From contig NZ_OZ244925.1 in assembly GCF_965221945.1 (NCBI RefSeq), positions 3,100,001-3,164,000 of the forward strand: 64,000 nt of DNA, read 5' to 3'. Positions 43,351-54,259 of this stretch are shown here, one piece after another (positions within the stretch are counted from its first letter, which is position 1; the number at the start of each line of letters is the position of its first letter). A program made the translations under genes and the position numbers. The stretch comes from Poriferisodalis sp965221945 (GTDB lineage: Bacteria; Actinomycetota; Acidimicrobiia; Acidimicrobiales; Poriferisodalaceae). The notes under the pieces were generated by a model. That model made no database searches, had not been told where the DNA came from, and worked only from the letters and a program-made list of their open reading frames with translations.

Positions 43351-43743
43351 GGATGAATCCAGTCCTTTCTGTCTAGGAATCGTTCGTTTCATCGACAGAA
43401 GGGATGCCCTGGACCGGACCGGTGCACGGACATGCGAGTGGATTCGCCGCGGAGCATCAACAACGTGCTCATGCTCAGCAAGTACGCGGGTTTGCGGCCG
43501 ATTTCGGCATTGCCGCTGAAGCTGTGCGGCCCGACCGATTTTCCGACTTGACAGCCTCAGATGAGGTGTCTACGATACGAACGTTTCTTAGACAGCAATA
43601 AACCGCTTCTGACCTGCGGTTATGGGCTGATCACGCTCCGAGAATCAGCAGTTCGGAACAAGCCGAGACGAGGGAGCATCCCCTGACGCGGTGACGCCCG
43701 TCGAAGGCTCGAAAGGCATGCATCTTTCAGAGATCCGGGGCCG
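43351..43743. other. 393-base stretch without a convincing gene
   Basis: A comparatively AT-rich gap between the secreted-protein gene and VapC2. It contains the candidate plus-strand promoter at 43548-43576, and shortly downstream a hairpin AACCGC...GCGGTT (about 43600-43621). A 65-codon plus-strand frame (43404-43601) lacks family features. It may hold a small RNA or the upstream region of the secreted-protein gene. Confidence 0.5.
43548..43576 (+). promoter_or_regulatory. Sigma70-type promoter candidate with no annotated gene downstream
   Basis: TTGACA at 43548-43553 and TACGAT at 43571-43576 are separated by 17 bases, close to consensus and unusual in this GC-rich sequence. It points to the right, against the minus-strand VapC2 gene. 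Confidence 0.45.
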
Positions 43744-44169
43744 TCAGAGCGGGTTGCGCCAGCGCAGGCCTGCGAATCGAGCGAAGTCGGTGTCGTTGGA
43801 ATGCACCTCGGCTTGGTGCTCGATGGCCAGCGCTGCGATGTGCGCGCCGGTGACGAGGTTCGCCCCGACACCAGCATCGCCCAACAAGCGCCCGAAGATT
43901 TCCAAGTACTGCGCACCAGGGTTCAATGCGGTGACTGTTGGGGCACCGAACCATTCACGGACGAATTCCACTGCCGCGGCGGGTGGGGCTGGATCCGTCA
44001 GGAGGCTCGGGTGCGTGAGCAGGCGTACGAAGCCCGCTGTCACGATCCACGGAACCCCGATGCGCTCAGAGCCGTTGACGAGGTCTTCCCACCACCGCCG
44101 AGCCCCCTCGTGCAATGGCATTCCATCGGCATGCGCGTAGACGAGCAGATTCAGATCAGGGACGATCAC
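43744..44169 (-). CDS. PIN-domain toxin (VapC-like), one catalytic position altered
   Basis: 141 residues from a GTG start overlapping the antitoxin stop (GTGA). D5 (VPDLNLLVYAH) and the NDTDFARF motif near 125-132 are present, but the usual third Asp in the LVTDAH segment is Gly108 (NLVTGAHIAALAIEH), one base away from Asp. RNase activity may be reduced. Length and C-terminal GLRWRNPL fit the family common in actinobacteria. Confidence 0.82.
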   Translation of the reverse strand: MIVPDLNLLVYAHADGMPLHEGARRWWEDLVNGSERIGVPWIVTAGFVRLLTHPSLLTDPAPPAAAVEFVREWFGAPTVTALNPGAQYLEIFGRLLGDAGVGANLVTGAHIAALAIEHQAEVHSNDTDFARFAGLRWRNPL

Positions 44170-44423
44170 CCGCCCGTCTCGCCCAATGATGCCGCTGCGT
44201 CAATCTCGTCGTTGAGCTGGTTCAGCCGGAGCGGATCGACTCCGGTACGCAACGCGCTGCGATGCGGCTTGACCCGGTAGACGGGCCGTTCAACCGACGC
44301 TGCCGGCCCCAAGCCGCGCCGCAAGGCCTCATTCACCACCCGCTTGAACGGCTGGTCCAGCAACCGCGCCCGTTCCCGCACGGCATCGGCAACGTCATCG
44401 TCAAGCGTCAACGTCGTCCGCAT
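44166..44423 (-). CDS. VapB-like antitoxin
   Basis: 85 residues. The start MRTTLTLDDDVADAVRERARLLDQPFKRVVNEALRRGL is the typical VapB ribbon-helix-helix domain; the rest (PVYRVKPHRSALRTGVDPLRLNQLNDEID) is the toxin-binding tail. A perfect 16-bp palindrome lies just upstream and is the likely autoregulatory operator. Confidence 0.82.
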   Translation of the reverse strand: MRTTLTLDDDVADAVRERARLLDQPFKRVVNEALRRGLGPAASVERPVYRVKPHRSALRTGVDPLRLNQLNDEIDAAASLGETGG

Positions 44424-44426
44424 TTA

Positions 44427-44466
44427 AGACATCATGATGTCTGATTTAGATGATGTCAAGATGTCT
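44427..44466. promoter_or_regulatory. Palindromic operator upstream of the second vapBC pair
   Basis: AGACATCATGATGTCT (44427-44442) is a perfect 16-bp palindrome three bases from the VapB start codon. GATGTC recurs twice at 44452-44464, giving a second partial site. The layout matches cooperative VapBC autorepression. Confidence 0.7.
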
Positions 44467-44502
44467 CACCGACAACTGCTGAACTGCCTGGTGCGGAAAC
44501 TC

Positions 44503-46188
44503 CTACCCGGCGCCTGATCCCTGTTCAGGCTGTGAGGCGACATAACGCGCAGTACGGCGTTCGCCGGTGAGGTCTAGAACACCCGCCTGGCGCATCTGGC
44601 GAAGTACCCGAGCAGCGCTCGCCGAATCGATCTGACACAGATCAGCGGCTTCGCGCCGTGCAATCGACCCGTGGGCACGGACGTAGGTCAGGATCATCTG
44701 CTCCTGCTGGAGTCGGTCGTATCCGCGCGTGCGCACATAGCGCGGCTCCTCATGAAAGCGTCGGTACAGAGCGGCCGACAGGTGATACTCGCGGCCGCGT
44801 CCGCGACCGCGAGGCTCGATGAGCCCTTTCTCGATGAGCGTCGCTAGCAATCCGCGGGCCTGGGTTTGATCACGCTGGACCAGCTCGGCCACGCGCCGGG
44901 TGGACACGATGCGCTCGCGGCGCACCTCATGCAGCACCAGGAGTTCATCGAGCTCGAGTTCATTGCCTTCCCGGCGAGCCTCCTCCACATAGCCCGCGAA
45001 CTCCCGGTCGGCCCCTCCTGCGACGACGCGCACCATGACCGTTTCCGAGGTGCTGCCGCTGTAGTCCGGCGGCCTGTGCCCGCTCCGCAGTTGGCCCCGG
45101 AACACGAGGTTGATTCCACGGCTCGTGCGCTCCACCAGACCTGCACGCTTGAATGCGTCAGCAAGCAGTGGATTCCGGGGCCGTGGCGGGGTGACCAGCA
45201 GATTGGCCAGCGTGACCCCGACGGGGAAGCCTCCGGGGTTCGACACCTCAAGACCCGCGTCGGTCAATACGACTTGTGTCTGACCCAGTGCCGTGTAGTC
45301 ACGATGCGTCAGAGCGTTGGCGATCAACTCGCGCACTGTCACCTCGGCGAAGCGCGGTATCGGCACCCGAAACATGCCCATGTCGAGCTCTTCTTCGGTG
45401 TTGCGAGCCTGCACTCGCTCATGCAGCTCCGACATGGCGCGCAACGCAGGGACATGGCCAATGTCATTGGCGAGCACAGTCAGATGGGCACCGAGATGCT
45501 GAAATGCCACTTCGGCGCCGGGCACATGGGTGCGCAGCGCGGCTTCTCGGCCGAACAGCAAGACGCTGGCAAGGTTGAATTGTCCTCCCATGTCGACGAG
45601 TTCCAACGCTCGCAACAATGCGTCATCGTTGAGGGACGCCAGCACCGCGTCGCCGTGCTCGCTCGTCGCCAATGTGCGGAAGCGATCGATTTCGAGAGGA
45701 TCCAAGTCGTTGGTGCTGAGGTCGGGCACCGGTGTTCGTGTGAAGTCACGCTCGCCGGTGCTTCCGGCCCGCGACAGCACCTCGCTCGGCCGCATCGGCA
45801 GGCACTGTGGCTTCTCTCGAACATCAAGCGTCCGCCGCACGAACTTGCCTTTGCTGGTCGCGACGACCGTGTCCGCAGCGGGCACGGCGATCACAACGAC
45901 CAAGGCTGTGCCGCTGTCGACAACTTCGACAGACACCCGGACCGCCGGCTCGGTGTTCGCGGCGATGTGGGCCTCGATGCGCACCGGATCGAGACCCATC
46001 TTCGGCCACGGCTCTGCGCCGACGATCTTGCCGGTCTTCTCGTCGACGCCCACCAACACCTGGCCACCGTCCGTGTTGGCGAGACAGACAACAGCCTCGA
46101 CGAGTTCCGAGGCGTCAGCTTTGGACTTGAACTCCACCGTCAGCGTCTCGCCGCCGACAATGGCCGTGCGCAGTTCCGCAGTGTTCAT
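44503..46188 (-). CDS. AlbA_2-domain ATP-binding regulator (RecG-like C-terminus family)
   Basis: 561 residues. An N-terminal AlbA_2 domain (GETLTVEFKSKADASELVEAVVCLANTDGGQVLVGV) is followed by a segment ending in RELIANALTHRDY (286-298), the GHKL-like ATP-binding motif of this family, and by winged-helix segments near the C-terminus (RRVAELVQRDQTQARGLLATLIEKGLIEPRGRGR and REAADLCQIDSASAARVLRQMRQAGVL). Such proteins are usually transcription regulators of mobile or defence regions. An inverted repeat sits 16 bases upstream of the start codon and is a natural operator for it. Confidence 0.82.
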   Translation of the reverse strand: MNTAELRTAIVGGETLTVEFKSKADASELVEAVVCLANTDGGQVLVGVDEKTGKIVGAEPWPKMGLDPVRIEAHIAANTEPAVRVSVEVVDSGTALVVVIAVPAADTVVATSKGKFVRRTLDVREKPQCLPMRPSEVLSRAGSTGERDFTRTPVPDLSTNDLDPLEIDRFRTLATSEHGDAVLASLNDDALLRALELVDMGGQFNLASVLLFGREAALRTHVPGAEVAFQHLGAHLTVLANDIGHVPALRAMSELHERVQARNTEEELDMGMFRVPIPRFAEVTVRELIANALTHRDYTALGQTQVVLTDAGLEVSNPGGFPVGVTLANLLVTPPRPRNPLLADAFKRAGLVERTSRGINLVFRGQLRSGHRPPDYSGSTSETVMVRVVAGGADREFAGYVEEARREGNELELDELLVLHEVRRERIVSTRRVAELVQRDQTQARGLLATLIEKGLIEPRGRGRGREYHLSAALYRRFHEEPRYVRTRGYDRLQQEQMILTYVRAHGSIARREAADLCQIDSASAARVLRQMRQAGVLDLTGERRTARYVASQPEQGSGAG

Positions 46189-46203
46189 GGCAGCAGGCTA
46201 GTT

Positions 46204-46251
46204 CAAAGTTTTGAAACTTGCTGAGGGTTTGAAGTCTTGTTCAAAACTTTG
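46204..46251. promoter_or_regulatory. 12-bp inverted repeat (copy B), upstream of the AlbA_2 gene
   Basis: Arms CAAAGTTTTGAA (46204-46215) and TTCAAAACTTTG (46240-46251) around 24 bases. TTCAAA/TTTGAA half-sites also occur inside (46203-46215 and within the loop), giving several overlapping dyads. It lies between the nuoN2 end and the AlbA_2 start, and could control the latter. Confidence 0.78.
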
Positions 46252-46277
46252 CAAACGAGGTTGTCGCGGGGTGCGCT

Positions 46278-47821
46278 CTACGGGATGATCGACAGGACGG
46301 CATCGCTGCTCCACTCAAGGAGCGTCTGGGGAAGGACGCCGACAACCAAGGTGACTGCAACAGCAAGCGTGATGGCCAACACAGAGGTGAGGGGCAGGCC
46401 TCCCCAGCGCGGTCGGCTGGCGCGGGCGGCGGGAATGCTGTCGCCGTCATCAACCGGTCCCTCAGGGGCGTACATGGTCAGCACGACGCGCAGGTAGGCG
46501 AAGGCGCCCACAACGGCAGTGACCATGGCAACCGCAGCCAGGATGTAGCCACGAGCGCCGATCGCTGCGCGGATGACCTCGAACTTCGCCACGAAGCCCG
46601 CAGTCAGCGGAACACCTGCCTGTGCCAGCAGCAGCACCGCAAAGGCGAGTGCCAGAACGGGTCGGCGACGTGCCAGCCCGCTGTAGTGGCTGAGGGAATG
46701 GGGGCTCGAGTCGGGTTCCAGCGATCGAGCTTCAGTACCGAACACCGACAACACGGCGAAGCTGCCCAACGCCATGAACGAATAGGCGACCAGGTAGAAG
46801 ACGGCCGACGAGACCCCGTCTCCCGATTCGACTGCTGACAATCCGACGAGCACGAATCCGGCATGGCTGATCGAGCTGAACGCCAGCATCCGCTTGACAT
46901 CGATCTGGCAGATGGCCATCACCGCGCCGACTGCCAGCGTGGCGAACGCAAGCCCGACGAGGATCGGCGTCCAAGCGGTGCTCTGCTCCGCGACGGCCAC
47001 GTACAGCACACGCGCCAGCGCCGCGAAGCCCGCTGCTTTGGCGATGGACGCCAGGTAGCCGGTGACCGGGCTTGGCGCACCCTCGTACACGTCGGGCGCC
47101 CAGAAATGGAACGGGACAACGGCCACCTTGAACCCCAAGCCGACCAGCAACAACGCGACGCCAGCGAGCAGCAAGTAGTCGGTCTGCCGGATGGTTCCGA
47201 AGAGGAAGTCCCCGATCCCGCTGAGATTCGTGCTGCCGGTGGCGCCGTAGACCAGCGCGACGCCGTACAGGAAGAACGCTGAGCTGAACGCCCCCAGTAC
47301 GAAGTACTTCATGGCCGACTCGCGTGCGCTAGCTCGCCGGCCCGCCAGCGCGATCAGCACGTAGAGGGCGATCGACAGCGACTCAAGGCCCAGAAACAGC
47401 ACGATGAGATCGTTTGCGCCAGCCATCACGACGGCACCGGCAGCAGACGCCAGCAGCAGCGCTGCGAACTCCGGTGGCGCCATGCCGTAGCGGTCGAGGG
47501 CTGAATGCGCGACCAGCGCAGTCATGACCACACCTGCGCCTACCAGCACGGTAAGCAGCAGGCTGAAGCCATCGCTCACGAATGCACCCGCCAACGTGGG
47601 GCGAGGCGTGGCGCCCCACGTAGCCCATTGGACGGCCGCCACTATGGCTGCGGCGGCACCGGTGGCGATCGAGGCGATGGTGGACACCCAGCCGGGCAGC
47701 GCGCGTGGCGCCAGAGAGGCCACCAGCAGCAGTCCGAGCGCGGCGCCGACGAGGATGATCTGCGGGACGAGCACCCACCAGTCGACCGCCGGAGAGACGA
47801 ACGGCTCTTCGAGCGACGTCA

Positions 47822-47822
<1 letters not shown>
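46278..47822 (-). CDS. nuoN: NADH-quinone oxidoreductase subunit N (nuo2 copy)
   Basis: 514 residues, a 14-helix antiporter-like subunit. Family segments FKVAVVPFHFWAPDVYEGAPSPVTGYLASIAKAAGFAAL and RMLAFSSISHAGFVLVGLS are present. Last gene of nuo2; its start overlaps the nuoM2 stop by one base. It is the intact member of the nuoN direct repeat; its core appears identical to the decayed copy, so it is either the donor or the acceptor of recent sequence exchange. Confidence 0.95.
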
Positions 47823-49437
<1,615 letters not shown>

Positions 49438-49441
<4 letters not shown>

Positions 49442-51360
49442 GAGACGCCCCGAAGCGCCAGCCAGACAACAAGGATGATCGCGCCGACCGCCACGCCCGA
49501 CGCGTAGTGCCGCAGGTAGCCCGACTGCAGGGGCCGTACCGACTGACCTAGCTGCCGCACGAGCTTGGCAACGCCGTTGACGGCGCCGTCGACGACCTTC
49601 CGGTCAACAGTGGCTGCGGCCTCGAACGCAGCGGTACCGGGCCCGCCCACGAAGTTCGAGATGGTGGCGTCGACGTAGAAGACGTTCTCGAGCAATGCAG
49701 GCTCGAGCCGGTCCGTCGGGATGCGCGATCGCAGCCATGCCCCCACCGCCACGGCAATCCCCAAGAGCGCGGCGATGATCGCCGCGAGTGCGAGACGCCA
49801 CTTGGTGCCGGTACCGGAATCGAAGTGAAGCGGGTCAGCCAGCACGGGCTCTAAGAAGTGCTCAAGCACCAGCCAGTCACCCACCAGCGGCAGGTTCACG
49901 ACACCGCCGATGGCCGCCGCACCGGCCAGCACCACGAGCGGCAGCGTCATGGTGGCAGGCGACTCGTGAGGGTGGACGCTGTCGTCCCAGCGCTGGCCGC
50001 CGAAGAACACCAGGAAGGTCTGGCGGCTCATGTAGTAGGCGGTCAGCAGGGCGGTGACCAGGCCCACAACCCACAGCAGATGTCCGACGCGCAGCGGTCC
50101 GGCGATGATGTCGGGCTGCTCCCACGCGGCAAGCAGGATCTCGTCCTTCGACCAGAAGCCCGACAGCGGCGGCACACCGGCAATCGCCAGCCAGCCCACG
50201 ATGAACGTGACCGCGGTGATGGGCATGGCTAACCGCAGGCCGCCCATGCGGCGCATGTCCTGCTCATCTCCGAGGCCATGGATGACCGAGCCGGAGCCCA
50301 GGAACAGCAGCCCCTTGAAGAACGCATGCGTGACCACGTGGAAGATCGCCGCCACGTACGCGCCCGAGCCGATCGCCAGGAACATGTAGCCCAGCTGGCT
50401 GATGGTGGAGTACGCCAGCACCTTCTTGATGTCGTGCTGAGCCACGGCGGCCAGCGCAGCAAAGAGCGCTGTGGCCGCACCCACGATGGCGATGATGAGC
50501 AGTGCCGTATCGGTCAGCACCGGGTTGAGCCGCACCAGCAGGTACACGCCGGCGGTCACCATCGTGGCGGCATGCACCATCGCGGAGACCGGTGTGGGGC
50601 CTTCCATGGCATCAGGCAGCCAGACGTACAGCGGCAGCTGCGCCGACTTGCCCGCAGCGGCCAGCAACAGCAGCAGCGACACAGCGGTAGCGGTCCCGGT
50701 GGCCAGCCCAGGAGCAGCCGCCGTCAGCCCGGCGTAAGACACCGTGCCGAGGGTGGTCCACAGCAGGAACGTGGCGATCATGAAGCCGAAGTCGCCGATT
50801 CGGTTGGTGACGAACGCCTTCTTGCCGGCTGTGGCCGCCGTGGGCCGTTCGTGCCAGAATGAGATCAGCAAGTACGAACAGGTGCCGACCCCTTCCCAGC
50901 CCAGGAAGGTGACCACGAGGTTCTCGCCCAGCACCAGCATGAGCATCGAGAACAGGAACAGGTTCAGGTACAGGAAAAACTTGGAGTACTTCGGGTCGCC
51001 CGCCATGTAGCCGACCGAGTAGAGGTGGATGAGCGTTCCGACACCGGTCACGAACAGCGCCATCGTCATCGACAGTGGGTCCACCAGCAGCGCTGCGTCT
51101 ACCTCGAGACCCCCGATCGGCATCCACTCGAACAACGTCGAGATGAACCAGCGCCCGCCGTGCCCACCGGCACCGCCCTTGGCCGCGGAATCGAGACCGA
51201 GCAGCCCGCCGAACGTGATGAGGGTGAGCAGGAATGACCCGGCACTGGCTGCAGTGGCCATCCAGCCAGCCCGAGGCTCGCCGAGGCGCGGGCCTGCCAG
51301 CAAGAGAACTGCGAACCCCGCGAGGGGCAGCGCGGGGATAAGCCACACCAACGAGACCAT
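49438..51360 (-). CDS. nuoL: NADH-quinone oxidoreductase subunit L (nuo2 copy)
   Basis: 640 residues, standard length. GWEGVGTCSYLLISFWHERPTAATAGKKAFVTNRIGDFGF, KSAQLPLYVWLPDAMEGPTPVSAMVHAATMVTAGVYL and KKVLAYSTISQLGYMFLAIG are present; the lateral helix and final membrane helix follow. Four bases from nuoK2. Confidence 0.96.
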
Positions 51361-51364
51361 TGCC

Positions 51365-51679
51365 TCAGCCCCTCAAAGCCGACAGATCATCCGCCGTCGC
51401 GCGTGGGGAGGCTCGCAGCACCGCAACCACCAAGCCGAGACCCACGACGACCTCGGCGGCAGCGACGACCAGAACGAACAGCACCACCGTGTGCCCATGC
51501 ACATCGCCGAAACGATCGGCGAAAGCGATGAAGCTGAGGTTGACACCGTTCAGCATCAGCTCGACGCACATGAGCATGATCAGCGGGTTGCGTCGCACCA
51601 GCAGACCGGTGCCCCCGATGATGAAGAGCATCGCGCCGAGAATCAAGTACCAGCTGGTCGTCACCTCGAGGCCATTCAC
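51365..51679 (-). CDS. nuoK: NADH-quinone oxidoreductase subunit K (nuo2 copy)
   Basis: 104 residues, three helices, with both membrane Glu residues (E40 in MCVELMLNGVNL, E76 in AAAEVVVGLGL). The GTG start overlaps the nuoJ2 stop (GTGA). Confidence 0.95.
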   Translation of the reverse strand: MNGLEVTTSWYLILGAMLFIIGGTGLLVRRNPLIMLMCVELMLNGVNLSFIAFADRFGDVHGHTVVLFVLVVAAAEVVVGLGLVVAVLRASPRATADDLSALRG

Positions 51680-52284
51680 CGACGAGCCTCCTGCGACGTC
51701 TCGGCGTTCTCGAAGTTCGCCGTGTCGCCATACGAGCTGCGCCGAGCCAAGATCACCGTGCCGATGACCGCCACGATGAGCAGTAGCGACGTCAGCTCGA
51801 ACGCGTACACGTAGTCGGAGAACAGTGACCGGGCAATGTCGCCGACATCGGCGGCGTAGCTCGTAGGAGCTGGCTCAGCGACACCACCGATCTGGCCCGC
51901 TGATTCGCGAGCGAGCGAGGTGGCACCCTTGAACATCCGGTCGACTGCTGCCACCATCCAGACCAAGACGGCGACCCCACCGATGCCGAATGCAGCTGCA
52001 GTCCAGCGTTGGGCAGGCAGTGCCCCCAGCGACAGCCCGGCGGCCCTGTCGACGCCGAGCAACATGATGACGAAGAGGAACAGGACCACGATGGCACCCG
52101 CGTAGACGATGACCTGCACGGCGGCAATGAAGTGCGCCTGCTGGGCGACGAACAGCACCGCGATGCCGAACAGCGTCATCACCAGCATCAGCGCCGCATG
52201 CACCGGATTGCGCGACAGCACCACGCCGATCGCGCCGATGAGGCACGCGGCGGCAGCCACCGCGAACACGACCACTTCAACCAT
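51676..52284 (-). CDS. nuoJ: NADH-quinone oxidoreductase subunit J (nuo2 copy)
   Basis: 202 residues. RNPVHAALMLVMTLFGIAVLFVAQQAHFIAAVQVIVYAGAIVVLFLFVIMLLG contains the conserved third helix. A 40-residue hydrophilic loop precedes the last helix. One-base overlap with the nuoI2 stop. Confidence 0.94.
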   Translation of the reverse strand: MVEVVVFAVAAAACLIGAIGVVLSRNPVHAALMLVMTLFGIAVLFVAQQAHFIAAVQVIVYAGAIVVLFLFVIMLLGVDRAAGLSLGALPAQRWTAAAFGIGGVAVLVWMVAAVDRMFKGATSLARESAGQIGGVAEPAPTSYAADVGDIARSLFSDYVYAFELTSLLLIVAVIGTVILARRSSYGDTANFENAETSQEARR

Positions 52285-52985
52285 CAGTGGTGACTTCCCG
52301 CTGTATGGGTCTGACTGGGCCCCTCGGTGTCGGAGGGCCCGTCGGTGTCGGAGGGTTCGTTGTCGGGATCGATCGAGTCGTCATCGGGGTCGTCGTAGTC
52401 AGCGTGCTGGCCCTGCTCGGGAGCCCTCACGCCGTACCCCAGCTCACCGCTCCACCCGACGCGACCCTCGTATTCGGGTTGGCCCGAAGGGGACGTGGCG
52501 CGCATCCAGCCGGAGGTGTGCTCGTCTTCCCCGTCGTGCCACAGCTCCCACGGTTGGCGGCGGGGCCGACCGTCGTCGTCGGTGAGCAGTTCGTCCTTCG
52601 TGTAGATGGCGTCGCGCCGGGTGGGGAAGCTGAACTCGAAGACCTTTGTCTCGGTGATCGCTTCGGTCGGGCAAGCCTCTACGCACAAGTCGCAGTGGAT
52701 GCATCGCAGGTAGTTGATCTCGTAGACGTAGCCGTAGCGCTCTCCCGGGGACACCGGGTCATCGGGCGAGTTGTCGGCGCCGCGGACGTAGATGCACCGG
52801 GCGGGGCACACACCAGCGCATAGCTCGCACCCAATGCACTTCTCCATGCCGTCTGGATAGCGGTTGAGCACATGACGCCCGTGGAAGCGCGGCGGCTTCG
52901 GTCGCTTCTCGTGTGGGTATTCGGTGGTGACCCGCTCACCGAAGAGCTTGCCGAACGTGACGATGAAACCGTCGAGGTAGCCCAT
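52284..52985 (-). CDS. nuoI: NADH-quinone oxidoreductase subunit I (nuo2 copy)
   Basis: 233 residues. Two [4Fe-4S] motifs: C50-C53-C56-C60 and C95-C98-C101-C105. An unusually long C-terminal tail (about 70 residues) is acidic, with SDTDGP/SDTEGP repeats from an 18-bp DNA period, ending in SHH. One-base overlap with nuoH2. Confidence 0.95.
   Translation of the reverse strand: MGYLDGFIVTFGKLFGERVTTEYPHEKRPKPPRFHGRHVLNRYPDGMEKCIGCELCAGVCPARCIYVRGADNSPDDPVSPGERYGYVYEINYLRCIHCDLCVEACPTEAITETKVFEFSFPTRRDAIYTKDELLTDDDGRPRRQPWELWHDGEDEHTSGWMRATSPSGQPEYEGRVGWSGELGYGVRAPEQGQHADYDDPDDDSIDPDNEPSDTDGPSDTEGPSQTHTAGSHH
52324..52359. repeat. Two 18-bp units at the 3' end of nuoI2
   Basis: TCGGTGTCGGAGGG occurs at 52324 and 52342. 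It encodes the SDTxGP hexapeptide twice and keeps the frame. Confidence 0.8.
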
Positions 52986-54259
52986 CAGCCTCTCCCTGCC
53001 GTGTTGGTTGGCGCGCCGTTCTGCGGCGCTGGGCCGACGTCGACGTCGAAGGGTTCATCGATGTCGCCGACTCTGCGTTTGGCGGCCCGCAGTGCCGCCG
53101 ACAGCAGCGCCCACCCGATCGCGAATCCGATCGCACCCGCGATCAATGTCCAGACCTGGTTCCAGCCCTCGACGCTCGCCAGCTGTCGCAGACCCAGGAA
53201 CATCAGCCAGAAGAGCATCACGGGGATGAGCACCTTCCAGCCCAGCGACATCAGCTGGTCGTAACGCAGCCTCGGCAGCGTGGCTCGGAACCAGACGAAC
53301 ATGAACAGGAACGCCAGCACCTTGACCAAGAACCACACTGTCGGCCACAGCCAGGTCCAGCCGAAGAAGACGGGTCCGGCCGGTCCGCCGAAGAACAGCG
53401 TCACCATGATCGCCGACATCGTGATGACGTTCATGAACTCGGCAAGGAAGAACAGGGCGAATCGGATCGACGAGTACTCAGTGTGGAATCCGCCGACGAG
53501 TTCCTGCTCGGCTTCGACCAAGTCAAACGGCGGGCGGTTCAGCTCTGCAGTTGCAGCAATCAGGAACACCACGAACGGCACGATGCCGCTGGAGATCACG
53601 AACCAGGTGTTCACACCACCGGCTTGTTTCGCCACGATTCCCTGGGTGGAGAGCGTCCCTGCGCCGATCACCACCGCCACTACCGCCATGCCCAACGCCG
53701 CCTCGTAGGAGATGGCTTGCGCCGACGCGCGAACTGAGCCGATGAGCGGGTACTTCGATCCCGACGACCAGCCCGCCAGCATCACGCCATAGACGGCGAC
53801 GGAGGACATCGCAAGCAACAGCAGGATGCCGATTGGCGGGTCGGCCACCTGCAGGATCGTTTCCTTGCCGAACAGCGTGACCGTGCCGGTGCGGACCTCA
53901 CCTGCTGAAGATCCAGTGTCAACGAACACGCCGCCAACGGGCACGATCGCGAACGCAACGAACGCCGTGACCGCCGAAATGTAGGGCGCCAGCCGGAACA
54001 CGAGCGGGTCGGCGTTGGCGGGGTGCAAATCTTCCTTGAAGAAGAACTTGACACCGTCGGCGAAGGCCTGCAGCAGGCCCCACGGTCCGGCCACATTGGG
54101 ACCGATGCGGTGCTGCATGTCCGAGATCAGCTTGCGCTCGAACCAGATCATGAACATGGTGGCGACCAGCAGGGCACCGAAGGCCACCAGGACCTTGACG
54201 CCCATGACGGCGATGTCGCCCCAGTCGACCCCGTCCGCGAACAGAGGGTCACCCGTCAT
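52985..54259 (-). CDS. nuoH: NADH-quinone oxidoreductase subunit H (nuo2 copy)
   Basis: 424 residues. MQHRIGPNVAGPWGLLQAFADGVKFFFKEDLHPANAD, SYEAALGMAVVAVVIGAG, LNRPPFDLVEAEQELVGGFHTEYSSIRFALFFLAE and FVWFRATLPRLRYDQLMSLGWKVLIP are all typical of the quinone-tunnel subunit. A C-terminal hydrophilic tail of about 30 residues (DIDEPFDVDVGPAPQNGAP) is not part of the core. ATGA overlap with nuoG2. Confidence 0.96.
   Translation of the reverse strand: MTGDPLFADGVDWGDIAVMGVKVLVAFGALLVATMFMIWFERKLISDMQHRIGPNVAGPWGLLQAFADGVKFFFKEDLHPANADPLVFRLAPYISAVTAFVAFAIVPVGGVFVDTGSSAGEVRTGTVTLFGKETILQVADPPIGILLLLAMSSVAVYGVMLAGWSSGSKYPLIGSVRASAQAISYEAALGMAVVAVVIGAGTLSTQGIVAKQAGGVNTWFVISSGIVPFVVFLIAATAELNRPPFDLVEAEQELVGGFHTEYSSIRFALFFLAEFMNVITMSAIMVTLFFGGPAGPVFFGWTWLWPTVWFLVKVLAFLFMFVWFRATLPRLRYDQLMSLGWKVLIPVMLFWLMFLGLRQLASVEGWNQVWTLIAGAIGFAIGWALLSAALRAAKRRVGDIDEPFDVDVGPAPQNGAPTNTAGRG

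Noticed and set aside
43404..43601. 65-codon plus-strand frame
   Set aside because: Its start has poor spacing from the purine-rich site and the sequence shows no family or codon evidence; treated as non-coding.
46204..46251. Inverted repeat as a simple intrinsic terminator of nuo2
   Set aside because: Arms are AT-rich, the loop is 24 bases and no T tract follows; regulator-site or recombination roles fit better, though RNA data could change this.
34877..46251. CRISPR array or prophage in the island
   Set aside because: No regularly spaced direct repeats with unique spacers and no phage structural genes were seen.
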